From Candidatus Roseilinea sp. NK_OTU-006 (GTDB taxonomy: Bacteria; Chloroflexota; Anaerolineae; J036; Brachytrichaceae): a stretch of 64,000 nucleotides of DNA. Position numbers and translations under genes: made by a program. Numbering within the stretch: position 1 is the first letter of the stretch; each line of letters opens with the position of its first letter. The stretch covers positions 22,147-86,146 of the forward strand of contig NZ_JAAFGM010000013.1 of the NCBI RefSeq assembly GCF_012931985.1, in the 5' to 3' direction. This document shows, one piece after another, positions 7,514 through 19,504 of this stretch. The notes beneath the pieces were generated by a model that was not told the DNA's origin, searched no databases, and saw only the letters and a program-made list of their open reading frames with translations.

Positions 7514-9616
7514 TCAAGGCTGCGCGTTAGGTGCAGCTTCCGGCTGCTGTGGCGCTGCAGGACGCACGGTGATGCTATAGAGGCGCTCGCGCGTGGCGAC
7601 ATAGAGCGTGTTGCTGGTCGCATCCAGCGACATGTCCTGCGCGCCTACGAACTCGTCCTGTATGCCGCGATATTGGCGCACGAACCGGCCGCTCTTCGTC
7701 AGCTCCACGATCGAGCCGCTGCCGGCATCGAGCACGAATAAACTGCCGCGATTGGGATCGTCGCCGCTGAGCGCAATCGCCACAACCCGGCTCCACTGCT
7801 GATCGGGTAAGCCCGTCATGTTGAACTGCATCGGCTGACGGCTGAAATACTTCAAGATGGCGCCGTTGCGCTGCAACACATAAATCGCCCCATCAATCGC
7901 AAGGTCCAGGCTTTCTTTAAGGGGGTTATAGGGCGAGCGAAAATAAGCATCGCCCGAACCCAGTTTGTCGCCGGCCAGCCGGTAACGCCAGATTTGGCCC
8001 ACCCCCGTGTCGAGCAAATAGACCGTGTTGTTGTATAGCTCGCCGGCCTGCACCCGCACCAGCGTTGCATCGGCATCAGCGGAGATGGGGATCGGCGAGG
8101 CGCGGCCCGTGGCCGAGCTGTACTCGAAGATTTGCCCGTCGGCGAACAACACCGCGCCCTCCGTCCGCCAGCGGTTATCGGTAGTGGTCGCCCAGGCCAG
8201 ATCCACCAACGCTGCATTCGTGGTCGTCAAGCCCTCGCCGAACGCGATGCTCACCTTTTTGCCGGTCGTGCCGGTGCGTTCGGCGTTGAGCACGTAGTAG
8301 TCGGCGCTGTTGGTATCCCGATTGAGCACGTATACCCCCAGCGCCGAGGCGGCGATGCGGCGTGCTGCGCTGCCCTCCAACACGGCCAGCAGAATCGGCT
8401 GCACGCGCGTCACCTGGTTAATCTCATCAAGGCGGGCGCGCGCCTGCATCTTTGCCTCATCGAAGGCCGCGCGGTCTTGGGGGTTCTTCGCCTCATATTC
8501 GGAGATCATCTCCAGCGCTCGCGTCCAGTCAGCTTTGGCCTGAGCAGGGTCGGTCACAGCTCGAGCCGCTTCCACCTGGGCCTGCACATCGTTGCGCAGG
8601 CGAATCCGCTCTGCCTCGCCGCTGAACTGCAAATACAACACGGCCACGATGACAGCGACGACGATCGGGATCAAGACGGCAATGGCAGCCAAGAGAAAGG
8701 TTGCAGCGCGAGCGCGCTGTTCTACCTCGGCGGGCGTCTCTTGGGGCAACAAACGCGCGCCCAGGGCGACCAGGCTGCGCTGCACTGAACGCGCTGCCTG
8801 GTTGACTGTGGCGGCGACGGTCGCCGCTACCGGCAGGCCCGCCGATGCAGCGGCCTGCGCCGAGCCAGCAGGGGCAAATGGCGATTCAGCGCGGCGCGTG
8901 GCAGCGCCGGTTTCGGCGGAGGATCGCGCCGGTTGAGCAAAGGCGGATCGGGTCGCGCCGGAGGCGACATCCACCGATAGCGCGACGCCGATCATGCGGC
9001 CGCGTTTAACGTTGGCGTTGAGATACCCGGCGACCATGCGCGCGTCGCCCTTGCCCATACAGACGCGGATCAGCTCATCGCTTACCCCCAGGGTCGAGCG
9101 CGAACCGGTCAGCACGAAGACATCGCCAGGCTGTACGGCAAAGTTATTGAACTGCACATCCACCGACGGGCTGATGCCGACGACCTGAGCCGGAGTTGCG
9201 GCATAGGGCGCGACCACTTCAAAAGCCCCAGCGTCCGAACGCGCATAGGCGATCGCAGGGCCGGCCTGCGCGATGATCAAGCCGTTCTCCATAACCAGCG
9301 CACAGCTAATCGAACCTTCCAGACGGCGGCTAGGTGGCGCACCCTTGTTCAACTGCAAGATGCGGTCGTTGGCCAGTTGGATCGCCAAGCGCAATGCGGA
9401 GGTCACGCCGCCCGGCGCCCGCATAAACGCATCGTGCAACACGCGGGCGATGTCGGCGCATGTCGAAGGCGAGGCAGTGGGCAGATCGAGGAAGACGACC
9501 AACTTCTCGCTCTCTGAGGCCGTGCGCTTGCCCACAACGTGCAGCGAAACTTGCGGCGTGTCGCCCAACTCTTCACCGTTGATGACGTTGATGGAAGAGA
9601 ACGAGATGTCGTACAT
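7514..9616 (-). CDS. PP2C-like (probably inactive) membrane protein with extracytoplasmic beta-propeller
   Basis: Residues 1-216 follow the PPM/PP2C phosphatase pattern, but each metal-site motif is altered. The usual DGxGG position reads VVFLDLPTA, the usual GDSR position reads QAGPAIAYA, and the usual SDG position reads LTGSRSTLG. The fold is thus suggested but catalysis is unlikely. A low-complexity linker precedes one membrane helix (about residues 303-329). A coiled coil (about 335-390) and a region of repeated beta strands typical of propellers follow, ending in a PEAAP tail. I chose the ATG at 9616, 4 nt after the ligA stop, over a TTG five codons earlier. It is the last gene of a four-gene minus-strand unit. 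A signalling or scaffolding role is my inference. Confidence 0.6.
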   Translation of the reverse strand: MYDISFSSINVINGEELGDTPQVSLHVVGKRTASESEKLVVFLDLPTASPSTCADIARVLHDAFMRAPGGVTSALRLAIQLANDRILQLNKGAPPSRRLEGSISCALVMENGLIIAQAGPAIAYARSDAGAFEVVAPYAATPAQVVGISPSVDVQFNNFAVQPGDVFVLTGSRSTLGVSDELIRVCMGKGDARMVAGYLNANVKRGRMIGVALSVDVASGATRSAFAQPARSSAETGAATRRAESPFAPAGSAQAAASAGLPVAATVAATVNQAARSVQRSLVALGARLLPQETPAEVEQRARAATFLLAAIAVLIPIVVAVIVAVLYLQFSGEAERIRLRNDVQAQVEAARAVTDPAQAKADWTRALEMISEYEAKNPQDRAAFDEAKMQARARLDEINQVTRVQPILLAVLEGSAARRIAASALGVYVLNRDTNSADYYVLNAERTGTTGKKVSIAFGEGLTTTNAALVDLAWATTTDNRWRTEGAVLFADGQIFEYSSATGRASPIPISADADATLVRVQAGELYNNTVYLLDTGVGQIWRYRLAGDKLGSGDAYFRSPYNPLKESLDLAIDGAIYVLQRNGAILKYFSRQPMQFNMTGLPDQQWSRVVAIALSGDDPNRGSLFVLDAGSGSIVELTKSGRFVRQYRGIQDEFVGAQDMSLDATSNTLYVATRERLYSITVRPAAPQQPEAAPNAQP

Positions 9617-9620
9617 CAAA

Positions 9621-12739
<3,119 letters not shown>

Positions 12740-12756
12740 ATCTCGGCCAGTTGGAA

Positions 12757-14058
12757 TCAGGCGGCCAGACCTTGCACCACTTCGATCACTCGCGTCACGA
12801 CCTCATCGGCCTGTCGCTCGGTGAGGATCAGGGCCGGCGCAAAGCGCAGCGCGCTGGGGCCGCACTTGGTCATCACCACCCCGTGCTTGCCGAGCGACTT
12901 AATCACTTGCTTCAGCAGGTCGGTGCTCAGGGGTTGGCCTTGCCGATCTACCAAGTCCACGGCGACCATCAACCCGCGCCCGCGCACCTCGCCGATGGCC
13001 GGCGCATACGGGCGCGCCTCCTCGAAGCCCTGTCTGAGCCGCGCGCCGACGCGCACGGCGTTCTCCAGCAGGCCCTCCTCGCGCATGATCGCGATCGTCT
13101 CCAGGCCGGCGCGGCAAGCGATGGGGTTGCCGCCGAAGGTGCTGCCGTGCGCCGCCGGCCACCAGCGGTCCATCAGATCGGCGCGGGCGATGATGCCACC
13201 CAGCGGCAGGCCGCCGCCGATGGCCTTGCCCAGAGCGACGATGTCGGGCGCGATGCCGCTGTGCTCAAAGGCAAACCAGCGCCCAGTGCGCCCCAGACCG
13301 GTCTGCACTTCGTCCACAATCAGCAGGGCGCCGGTGCGGTCGCACACCTGGCGCAGGAAAGGCAGAAAGTCATCTGGCGGCACGATGTAGCCGCCCTCGC
13401 CGGCAATCGGCTCGACGAGGATCGCGGCCAAGTCGTCGGGATGCACCAGCTTGTCGAGCGTCATCTGGATGAACGCCTTCCACTGGCCGCAGCAGTCCTG
13501 CGGCGCGCGCGGCCCATGGCCAAAGGCGCAACGCCCACAGCTCGGATAGGGCACGTGCTCGACGCCCGCGAGCAGCCCGCCCAAGTGTCGCCGATAGCCG
13601 CTGCTGCTGCCGGTAGCGGCCAGCGCGCCCATCGGCCGGCCGTGAAAGCCGTCAATGAACGCCAGCACCATGCTGCGGCCGGTGACCGCGCGCGCCAACT
13701 TTAACGCCGACTCCACGGCTTCGCTGCCGCTGTTGACCAGCAGCGCTTTGCCAACGTCGAGCGGCGGCGGCATCAGGCTGCGCAATGTCTCCACGATTTC
13801 TACGTAAGGCGCCATGTAGCCCACGTGCGCGGCAGCATGGATGAGCCGGCCGGCCTGGTCGGCGATCGCCTGCACCACGCGCGGATGGCAGTGGCCGACG
13901 TTCATCGTGGCGATGCCGGCGGCCATGTCGTAGTAACGATTGCCCTCGAAGTCATAGAGGAACACCCCCTCGCCGCGCGCGAAGGCGATATCGGTATAGC
14001 GATAGATTGCCGGGCTGACCACCGCGCGGTCACGGGCGATGAGGTCAGCAGAGGTCAT
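12757..14058 (-). CDS. Class III aminotransferase (4-aminobutyrate/ornithine type)
   Basis: The protein is a PLP fold-type I aminotransferase. LLVNSGSEAVESALKLAR and FHGRPMGALAATG mark the cofactor phosphate region. LLIVDEVQTGLGRTG holds the Asp that contacts the pyridine nitrogen. ALGKAIGGGLPLGG contains the Schiff-base Lys, and STFGGNPIACRA closes the site. An insert rich in Cys and Gly (CGRCAFGHGPRAPQDCCGQW) is characteristic of some archaeal and Chloroflexota GABA-transaminase-like enzymes, as I recall. The ATG before TSADLIARDRAVVSP is preferred over upstream in-frame ATGs, which would add unrelated sequence. It could use GABA, ornithine or another omega-amine. Confidence 0.88.
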   Translation of the reverse strand: MTSADLIARDRAVVSPAIYRYTDIAFARGEGVFLYDFEGNRYYDMAAGIATMNVGHCHPRVVQAIADQAGRLIHAAAHVGYMAPYVEIVETLRSLMPPPLDVGKALLVNSGSEAVESALKLARAVTGRSMVLAFIDGFHGRPMGALAATGSSSGYRRHLGGLLAGVEHVPYPSCGRCAFGHGPRAPQDCCGQWKAFIQMTLDKLVHPDDLAAILVEPIAGEGGYIVPPDDFLPFLRQVCDRTGALLIVDEVQTGLGRTGRWFAFEHSGIAPDIVALGKAIGGGLPLGGIIARADLMDRWWPAAHGSTFGGNPIACRAGLETIAIMREEGLLENAVRVGARLRQGFEEARPYAPAIGEVRGRGLMVAVDLVDRQGQPLSTDLLKQVIKSLGKHGVVMTKCGPSALRFAPALILTERQADEVVTRVIEVVQGLAA

Positions 14059-14341
14059 TTGCGCCGTTCGCCCATTGGTCTTCTCGTGTGATGGGTGGAT
14101 CATGGGCACAATTTTATTGCAACGGCGTTTCAAGCGCCTGCGTGGATGGGTCTTTCCGACGCGCTGATTGCCCCACATACTGTGGGAGAATAGCCGTGGA
14201 AGAATAGCGTGGCTTGTGCTGATGCATGTCTCACCCATGCAGAGGAATGCCCCTGCGTGTATGGGTGCCGATAATGCGGCATAATCCCACGGCGTTCAAT
14301 AACATGCCCTTAAACGATGGCGCTTAGATTAGCGTAGAAAT
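14059..14341. promoter_or_regulatory. Divergent intergenic region with candidate promoter for the secreted hydrolase
   Basis: This 283-base AT-richer stretch separates the aminotransferase from the divergent secreted protein. A TAGATT at 14325-14330 ends 11 nt before the ATG at 14342, matching the short-leader pattern seen at other genes in the window. No clear -35 is present. No coding frame here is convincing. Confidence 0.4.
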
Positions 14342-16507
14342 ATGAGAGGAAAGGGTCGATATTTCACTGTGCTGTCGCTCGCGATGGGGGTGATTCTTTG
14401 GCTCGTCTCGGCGAACTTGCAGCAGGCGAGCGCCAAGCCGACCGCCGATCGGGTGGTGTATGCCGATAGCTTGGCGTCGGGGTGGAGCAACTGGTCGTGG
14501 AACACTACGGTCAACTTCAACAACACCAGTCCCGTCTTTGGCGGCAGCAAGTCAATCGCTGCGACGTTGAACCAAGCCTGGGCAGGTCTGTCGCTCAGGA
14601 CGGATACGCCGGTGCTGCCCTCCCAGCACTACACGCTGACGCTGCGGGTGCACGGCGGCGTGGGATCGCCCAAGCAGCTTCGGTTCTACGTGCAAGAGAA
14701 TGATGCTTCTGGAGCAGTCGGTCAGTATGACTTTACAGTTGCCGCAGGCACGTGGATGGCCATCACGCGCACCTTTGCCGATCTGGGCGACCCCGCACAA
14801 GTGGCGCGCATCACCATCATGGATCGCGCGGGCTTCGCGCAGGGGACGTTTTACGTGGACGAAATTCGCTGGCTGAGCGCGCCATCGTCGGTCAGCCTGG
14901 CGGTGACGGTCACCATCCAGGCGAGCAACGTGCTCACACCGTTTTTGCCGGATATGCTCGCCAGCAATCTCCCTGCCTGGCTTGGCCCCACCCGGTTCGG
15001 CAATGCGACCTTCCACGCGCGGACAGCAGCTTCCGGGCTTACGTTGCTGCGCTTGCCCGGCGGGAGCTGGAGCAACAGCTACGGCTGGCTGAGCTGTGAG
15101 ATGGGCAGCAATCAACCGGGCGTCGAGCCTTGCGGCCCGGTGTCGGCGTCGTGGGCACCGTGGGCATCGAGGCCGACCGATTTCATCAACTTTTTGAAGG
15201 CGACCGGCATGCGCGGCATGTGGGTGGTCAATCCCAACAGCACGTCCAAAGAAGCCGCTGCGCTGGTCGCCTTCATGAATGGCAGCGTCAACGACTCTCG
15301 CCTGATCGGCACGGACATTCGCGGCACGAACTGGTACACCGTGGGGCGTTGGGCGGCGCTGCGCGTGGCCGGCGGCAATCCCGATCCGGTCGGCATCAAG
15401 CTGTGGGAGTTCGGCAACGAAATGTATGCCAGCAAGTCCAGTACAGCCTCATCCAGCAGCGCTGGTCTGTGCGTCGGTTGGGCTTGGGAGGACACCTGGA
15501 CGTGCGACGGCTATGAGTACGTCAACGGCGTGGGCAGCGGGTCAAGCCGCCGAGAGGGTTACCTGGAGTTCCGTCAGCAGATGCAATTGGTGGACCCCAC
15601 CATCACGCTGGCGGCAGTAGGAATGGAATATCCCGGCACGCCCTCCGATGTTGGCGGCCCCACGTATTCCGGCTGGGGCAGCCGCGTGATCTCGGCGGCG
15701 GGGGCCCATTTGGAGATGTACGCCATTCACCCCTACCCCTTCTTCAACCTTCCTTCGCTGATGTCTCAAGTGCTGGCCTCCCCTCAAACGCACTGGCCAA
15801 CCATTATGAGCCATGTGCGCAGCGCCTTCAACATCTATGGCGGAGGGCGACAGGCGCCGGTGGCGGTTACCGAATTCAACCTGGTGAGCGTATCGAGCCA
15901 GGACACAGGTCAATGGATGACGCGCGCGGTCAATGCGCTCTTCCTTGCCGATTCCCTCGGCCAAGCGGCCCAGCAGGGGGCTGTGCTGTTTGCGCAGTGG
16001 GATTTGGCCAACGGCCGGGATGGATCCAGTGGCTCGGAATACGGCCTGATGCATGAGGACAACGGCTTTTTCCGCGCGCCGCAGTACTATGTGTATCCCC
16101 TCTGGTCGCGCTTTGGCACGCGCATGGTGGAAGCGACCTCCACGGCCGACCCTGCATCTCAGGTCAGCGTGTATGCCGGCTGGGTGAACACCAGCACAGT
16201 GTCGCTGTTGGCCGTGAACAAGATGGCAACGCCGGTTATAGCAACCATTCAGACACCAGGATTTGGGCCGCTGATCGGGGGGATGAAGTGGCAGATCGTG
16301 GCCGCGAGCCTGGGCGCGCAAAACGTGACCTACAACGGCGTGCTGAACCCCACCGACGACTTGTCAAACGCGCCGCCGACGGCGCTGACCGTGTCCGGGT
16401 ATTCCACCACGCAAGTGCTGCCGCCCTATTCGGTGACGCTGTTTCATCTACAGCAGCCGCCGCCAAGCTACCCGCCGAGGGTGTGGACACCCATCGTGCG
16501 GCGGTAA
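14342..16507 (+). CDS. Secreted glycoside hydrolase-like protein (GH-A clan, arabinofuranosidase-like)
   Basis: An N-terminal signal peptide (about residues 1-31, ending LQQASA) precedes a carbohydrate-binding-like beta domain (about 35-180). A TIM-barrel-like region follows. Two motifs match the GH-A clan: LWEFGNE (residues 354-360), with the Asn-Glu acid/base pair, and VAVTEFN, with a nucleophile candidate Glu511. This pattern resembles GH51/GH39-type enzymes such as alpha-L-arabinofuranosidase. A C-terminal beta domain ends in PPRVWTPIVRR, a short proline/hydrophobic/basic tail resembling that of the large repeat protein at 57621-63629. The protein is probably exported and degrades plant or microbial polysaccharide. 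The GH family is uncertain. Confidence 0.7.
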   Translation: MRGKGRYFTVLSLAMGVILWLVSANLQQASAKPTADRVVYADSLASGWSNWSWNTTVNFNNTSPVFGGSKSIAATLNQAWAGLSLRTDTPVLPSQHYTLTLRVHGGVGSPKQLRFYVQENDASGAVGQYDFTVAAGTWMAITRTFADLGDPAQVARITIMDRAGFAQGTFYVDEIRWLSAPSSVSLAVTVTIQASNVLTPFLPDMLASNLPAWLGPTRFGNATFHARTAASGLTLLRLPGGSWSNSYGWLSCEMGSNQPGVEPCGPVSASWAPWASRPTDFINFLKATGMRGMWVVNPNSTSKEAAALVAFMNGSVNDSRLIGTDIRGTNWYTVGRWAALRVAGGNPDPVGIKLWEFGNEMYASKSSTASSSSAGLCVGWAWEDTWTCDGYEYVNGVGSGSSRREGYLEFRQQMQLVDPTITLAAVGMEYPGTPSDVGGPTYSGWGSRVISAAGAHLEMYAIHPYPFFNLPSLMSQVLASPQTHWPTIMSHVRSAFNIYGGGRQAPVAVTEFNLVSVSSQDTGQWMTRAVNALFLADSLGQAAQQGAVLFAQWDLANGRDGSSGSEYGLMHEDNGFFRAPQYYVYPLWSRFGTRMVEATSTADPASQVSVYAGWVNTSTVSLLAVNKMATPVIATIQTPGFGPLIGGMKWQIVAASLGAQNVTYNGVLNPTDDLSNAPPTALTVSGYSTTQVLPPYSVTLFHLQQPPPSYPPRVWTPIVRR

Positions 16508-16530
16508 TCCATAGCGGGTGGTTCTCTGCA

Positions 16531-17370
16531 TTACTGCACTCGCGCAGCGCCAACCAGCGCGCCGATGGCTGTGGCGCAGCCCGGCATCTCCGGGATGGTG
16601 AAGTTTACGCCGTAATACCCACCGACCGCTTGAAGCACCCTGCGCACACACGCCAGATCTACCAGGTGGCCGACGACGACGATCGGCTCCAGCCGCTCCG
16701 CGCGCGCGGCGTTGATGGCGATCACCGCGATCACCTGGCCAACCATCACGGCCACGCCGGCGGCCAAGTCTTTGCGATCCACTTGGGCCAGTTCGGGCGT
16801 CGCCGCGCGGCCAAAGTTGACCGCGTTTGCATCGGCCGGCAGTCGGCCAATTGCGCCGCCGGTTGCCTCGAGCAATGTGATGTCTACTTTGTTGGAATCG
16901 CCGGCCATCGCCAGCGCGTCAATTTCCCGCGCATCGGCAGTGCCGATCAGCAGTTTACACAGGCCGATCAACGTCCCGCCGCCAACTGCGCTGCCGGTGA
17001 CATGCTGTGCGCTGTTGTTGCGGACGGCGACCATGGCTGTGCCCGAGCCGGCGCTGACCACGAGCGCTTCTTGCAGCGCGGGTTGTTGGCGCTGCGCAAG
17101 GCGCAGCCCGCCCAGGCCGATTGCTTCGATCTCGCCCACTTTGACGATGGGCACGCCATCGATCGCATCCGGCAGTTGGCGATGCCGACCGCCGGTGACA
17201 CAAATCTGTCGGAAGTCGGCAACGTCGCATCCCAGCGCGGCAAGGGCGCGCCGCACCTGCGCCACATCCACCGCACGCTGGCTGGGCAGTGTAGCAACGT
17301 GTAGGGCGTCCCCATCGCTTGTCGCCACAACGTCCACGTGCGTCAAGCCGAAGTCAATCGCAGCGCTCAT
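16531..17370 (-). CDS. coaW: Type II pantothenate kinase
   Basis: The protein begins with the ASKHA phosphate-1 segment AAIDFGLTHVDVVAT. It continues with ALVVSAGSGTAMVAVRNN (adenosine/phosphate region) and HVTGSAVGGGTLIGLCKLL, a signature of type II (Fumble-like) pantothenate kinases. Near the C-terminus PIVVVGHLVDLACVRRVL and the last segment also fit. It phosphorylates pantothenate as the first step of coenzyme A synthesis. Type II enzymes are uncommon outside Firmicutes and eukaryotes. The length of about 280 residues is normal. Two ATGs, three codons apart (17379 and 17370), are possible; I took the one adjacent to the conserved start. wecB ends 5 nt upstream of the earlier ATG. Confidence 0.82.
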   Translation of the reverse strand: MSAAIDFGLTHVDVVATSDGDALHVATLPSQRAVDVAQVRRALAALGCDVADFRQICVTGGRHRQLPDAIDGVPIVKVGEIEAIGLGGLRLAQRQQPALQEALVVSAGSGTAMVAVRNNSAQHVTGSAVGGGTLIGLCKLLIGTADAREIDALAMAGDSNKVDITLLEATGGAIGRLPADANAVNFGRAATPELAQVDRKDLAAGVAVMVGQVIAVIAINAARAERLEPIVVVGHLVDLACVRRVLQAVGGYYGVNFTIPEMPGCATAIGALVGAARVQ

Positions 17371-17384
17371 CGTAGCCATTCATC

Positions 17385-18521
17385 CTAAGAGTCACGCGCC
17401 AGAATCGCTTCGACAATCCGTTCGCTTGCCCGGCCATCGCCATAGGGGTTCTCGACTGAAGTCATGCGTCGGTAGGCCTCGCGATCATCGAGCAGGCGCG
17501 ACGCCTCGGCAACGATCCGATCAGGGTGGCTGCCGACCAGGCGCGCTGCGCCGAGCGTTACGACCTCCGGTCGCTCGGTCACCTCGCGCAATATCAGCAC
17601 GGGTTTGTGCAGGCTGGGCGCCTCCTCCTGGATGCCGCCCGAGTCGGTGAGTATGAGATAAGCGTGCTGCATCAGCGCGATCATAGTCTCGTAGTCCACC
17701 GGCCGGATCAAGGCGATGTTGGGCACACCGCTGAGCAGGGCCTGCGCCGGCCCGGCGATATTCGGGTTGTAGTGAACCGGATAGACGATCTGGACGTCGG
17801 GATAGCGCTCGGCAATGGTGCGCAAAGCGCGACAGATATTCGCAAAAGGCGCGCCGAAGCTCTCGCGCCGATGGGCGGTGACCAAGATCATCCGCTTGCG
17901 GAAGCAGTCGTCGCGCGTGCCCAGCTCGCCGATGCGTTCGATCAGCGCGCGCGCGTTGATGCGCCGGGATGTGATGAGCAGCGCATCGACAACCGTGTTG
18001 CCGGTGACGATGATCCGTTCGGCGGGGATACCCTCGCGCAGCAAGTGGTCGCGCGCCGTCGCCGTGGGTGCAAAGTGCAGGTCGGCCAACAAATCGGCGA
18101 TGCGCCGATTCGCTTCTTCGGGGAACGGCTGTTGCAAGTTGCCGCTGCGCAGGCCGGCCTCGACATGCCCGATGCGAATGCGCCGATAGAACGCGGCCAA
18201 GCTGGCCGCCATCGCGGTTGTGGTGTCACCTTGCGTCAGCACCCAATCGGGTCGGGCATCGTTGAACACGGCATCGAGCGCCGCCAGAATGCGTGCGGTG
18301 GAGTCGGCCAGGCTTTGATCGGGCCGCATGAGCTGCAAATCGAAGTCTAGGCGAATCGCGAAGGAGCGGAGCGCAGCATCCAGCATCTCGCGATGTTGGC
18401 CGGTGGAGCACACCAATGTCCGGATGCGATCCGCGCGTCGTTGAAGCGTGCGGATCACCGGCGCCAGCTTAATCGCCTCTGGGCGCGTGCCCAGCACGAC
18501 CATCACGTTCAGAGTTGGCAT
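17385..18521 (-). CDS. wecB: UDP-N-acetylglucosamine 2-epimerase (non-hydrolysing)
   Basis: WecB interconverts UDP-GlcNAc and UDP-ManNAc for surface polysaccharide synthesis. The protein starts with VMVVLGTRPEAIKLAPVI and contains VLTQGDTTTAMAASLAAF, IGHVEAGLRSGNLQQPFPEE, and VTGNTVVDAL. The C-terminal half holds VTAHRRESFGAPF and the UDP-binding LTDSGGIQEEAPSLHKPVLI. These are the standard motifs of the bacterial enzyme, and 378 residues is the normal length. It is a GT-B fold, cytosolic enzyme. It lies between the DsbB-cytochrome gene and coaW on the same strand, probably in one transcript without an obvious functional link. Confidence 0.96.
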   Translation of the reverse strand: MPTLNVMVVLGTRPEAIKLAPVIRTLQRRADRIRTLVCSTGQHREMLDAALRSFAIRLDFDLQLMRPDQSLADSTARILAALDAVFNDARPDWVLTQGDTTTAMAASLAAFYRRIRIGHVEAGLRSGNLQQPFPEEANRRIADLLADLHFAPTATARDHLLREGIPAERIIVTGNTVVDALLITSRRINARALIERIGELGTRDDCFRKRMILVTAHRRESFGAPFANICRALRTIAERYPDVQIVYPVHYNPNIAGPAQALLSGVPNIALIRPVDYETMIALMQHAYLILTDSGGIQEEAPSLHKPVLILREVTERPEVVTLGAARLVGSHPDRIVAEASRLLDDREAYRRMTSVENPYGDGRASERIVEAILARDS

Positions 18522-18558
18522 CGGGGAGCGAATGTCGAATGCGCAACGTCGGGAAGCG

Positions 18559-19476
18559 CTATGGGCCTCTCATCTCGCGCAAGTAACGCACCAGGGCGAC
18601 GAGTTGTTCATCCGAGATGCCAACCTGCCCGCCGTTGGCCGGCATGGCCGCGCCGCTGAAGTTCTCTGGGTCGGTGGCGCTGCGGCCGGCCCGGATGAGC
18701 GCGATCACTTCGAGGTCGCTGCGCTGGCGCAGATACTCCGCGCGGATGAGCTGCATCCCTGCGCCGGCCGGCCCATGGCAGCCGGCGCACGCTTGCGTAT
18801 AGAGGGCCGCCGCTGCCTCACGCGAGGCGCCGACGGACGATGATGCTGCGGGGACGTCAGCAATCGCGGGCGCCGGCTGACGGCTGCGCACCATTGCGCC
18901 GCTAAGCGCAAACAGCGCCACGACGGCGGCAACGATGAGACCAACCGATGTTGTCGGAGATAGCACGGCTACCGGACCCTGTGACAGGTAGTTTTGACCG
19001 ACCTGCTCGCGTGCGCCGAGCGCGATGACACATGCCCCGATGACGATGACAAACGCCGTCAGCGCCAGCATGGGTATGGTGATGAAGCCGAACAAGTTGA
19101 GATAGTCGGCGGCGCACGGCACCCCGATAACACATGACTCAAAACGCACAAAGGCCGGCACTTTTTGCAGTAAGATGTGATACATCGAGGCCAACGCGCC
19201 GGGGACCGCTAGAGACAGCGCATATGTTGGCAAGTTGCGATCGCGCAGCGCGAGGCCGGCGGCCAAGATCACCGCCAGCGGATACATGGCGATGCGCTGA
19301 TACCAGCACCACAAGCAGGGAATCCAACCCAGCACTTCGCTCATATATAGGCTGCCGCATGTAGCGACCCACGCTGCTATCAATGCGACGTACAGGGCCA
19401 CGCGCGCAAGCGCGTCGCGGGACAATCGCGCCGGTATGAGTTCTTCCATTTCTTGTTCTTGTTTCGCGGTGACCAT
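18559..19476 (-). CDS. DsbB/BdbC-type disulfide oxidoreductase fused to a cytochrome c domain
   Basis: Residues about 22-155 form a four-helix DsbB/BdbC domain. It has the CxxC pair Cys54-Cys57 in IPCLWCWYQR and a second pair Cys115/Cys121 in the following periplasmic loop. A fifth helix (about 176-194) precedes a class I cytochrome c domain. That domain has the haem site CAGCH (Cys230, Cys233, His234) and a likely axial Met278 in AAMPANGG. DsbB normally re-oxidises a thioredoxin-like partner and passes electrons to quinone. A fused cytochrome suggests electrons may move to a haem on the outer face instead. No DsbA-like partner is nearby. The fusion is in a single uninterrupted frame. Confidence 0.88.
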   Translation of the reverse strand: MVTAKQEQEMEELIPARLSRDALARVALYVALIAAWVATCGSLYMSEVLGWIPCLWCWYQRIAMYPLAVILAAGLALRDRNLPTYALSLAVPGALASMYHILLQKVPAFVRFESCVIGVPCAADYLNLFGFITIPMLALTAFVIVIGACVIALGAREQVGQNYLSQGPVAVLSPTTSVGLIVAAVVALFALSGAMVRSRQPAPAIADVPAASSSVGASREAAAALYTQACAGCHGPAGAGMQLIRAEYLRQRSDLEVIALIRAGRSATDPENFSGAAMPANGGQVGISDEQLVALVRYLREMRGP

Positions 19477-19504
19477 TCAGCCCTCTCCGAAAGCCGGGAC
19501 TTGT

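Noticed and set aside
15542..16321. 259-residue minus-strand frame inside the secreted hydrolase
   Set aside because: The opposite strand encodes a protein with a signal peptide and active-site motifs. The antisense frame has shadow-like composition.
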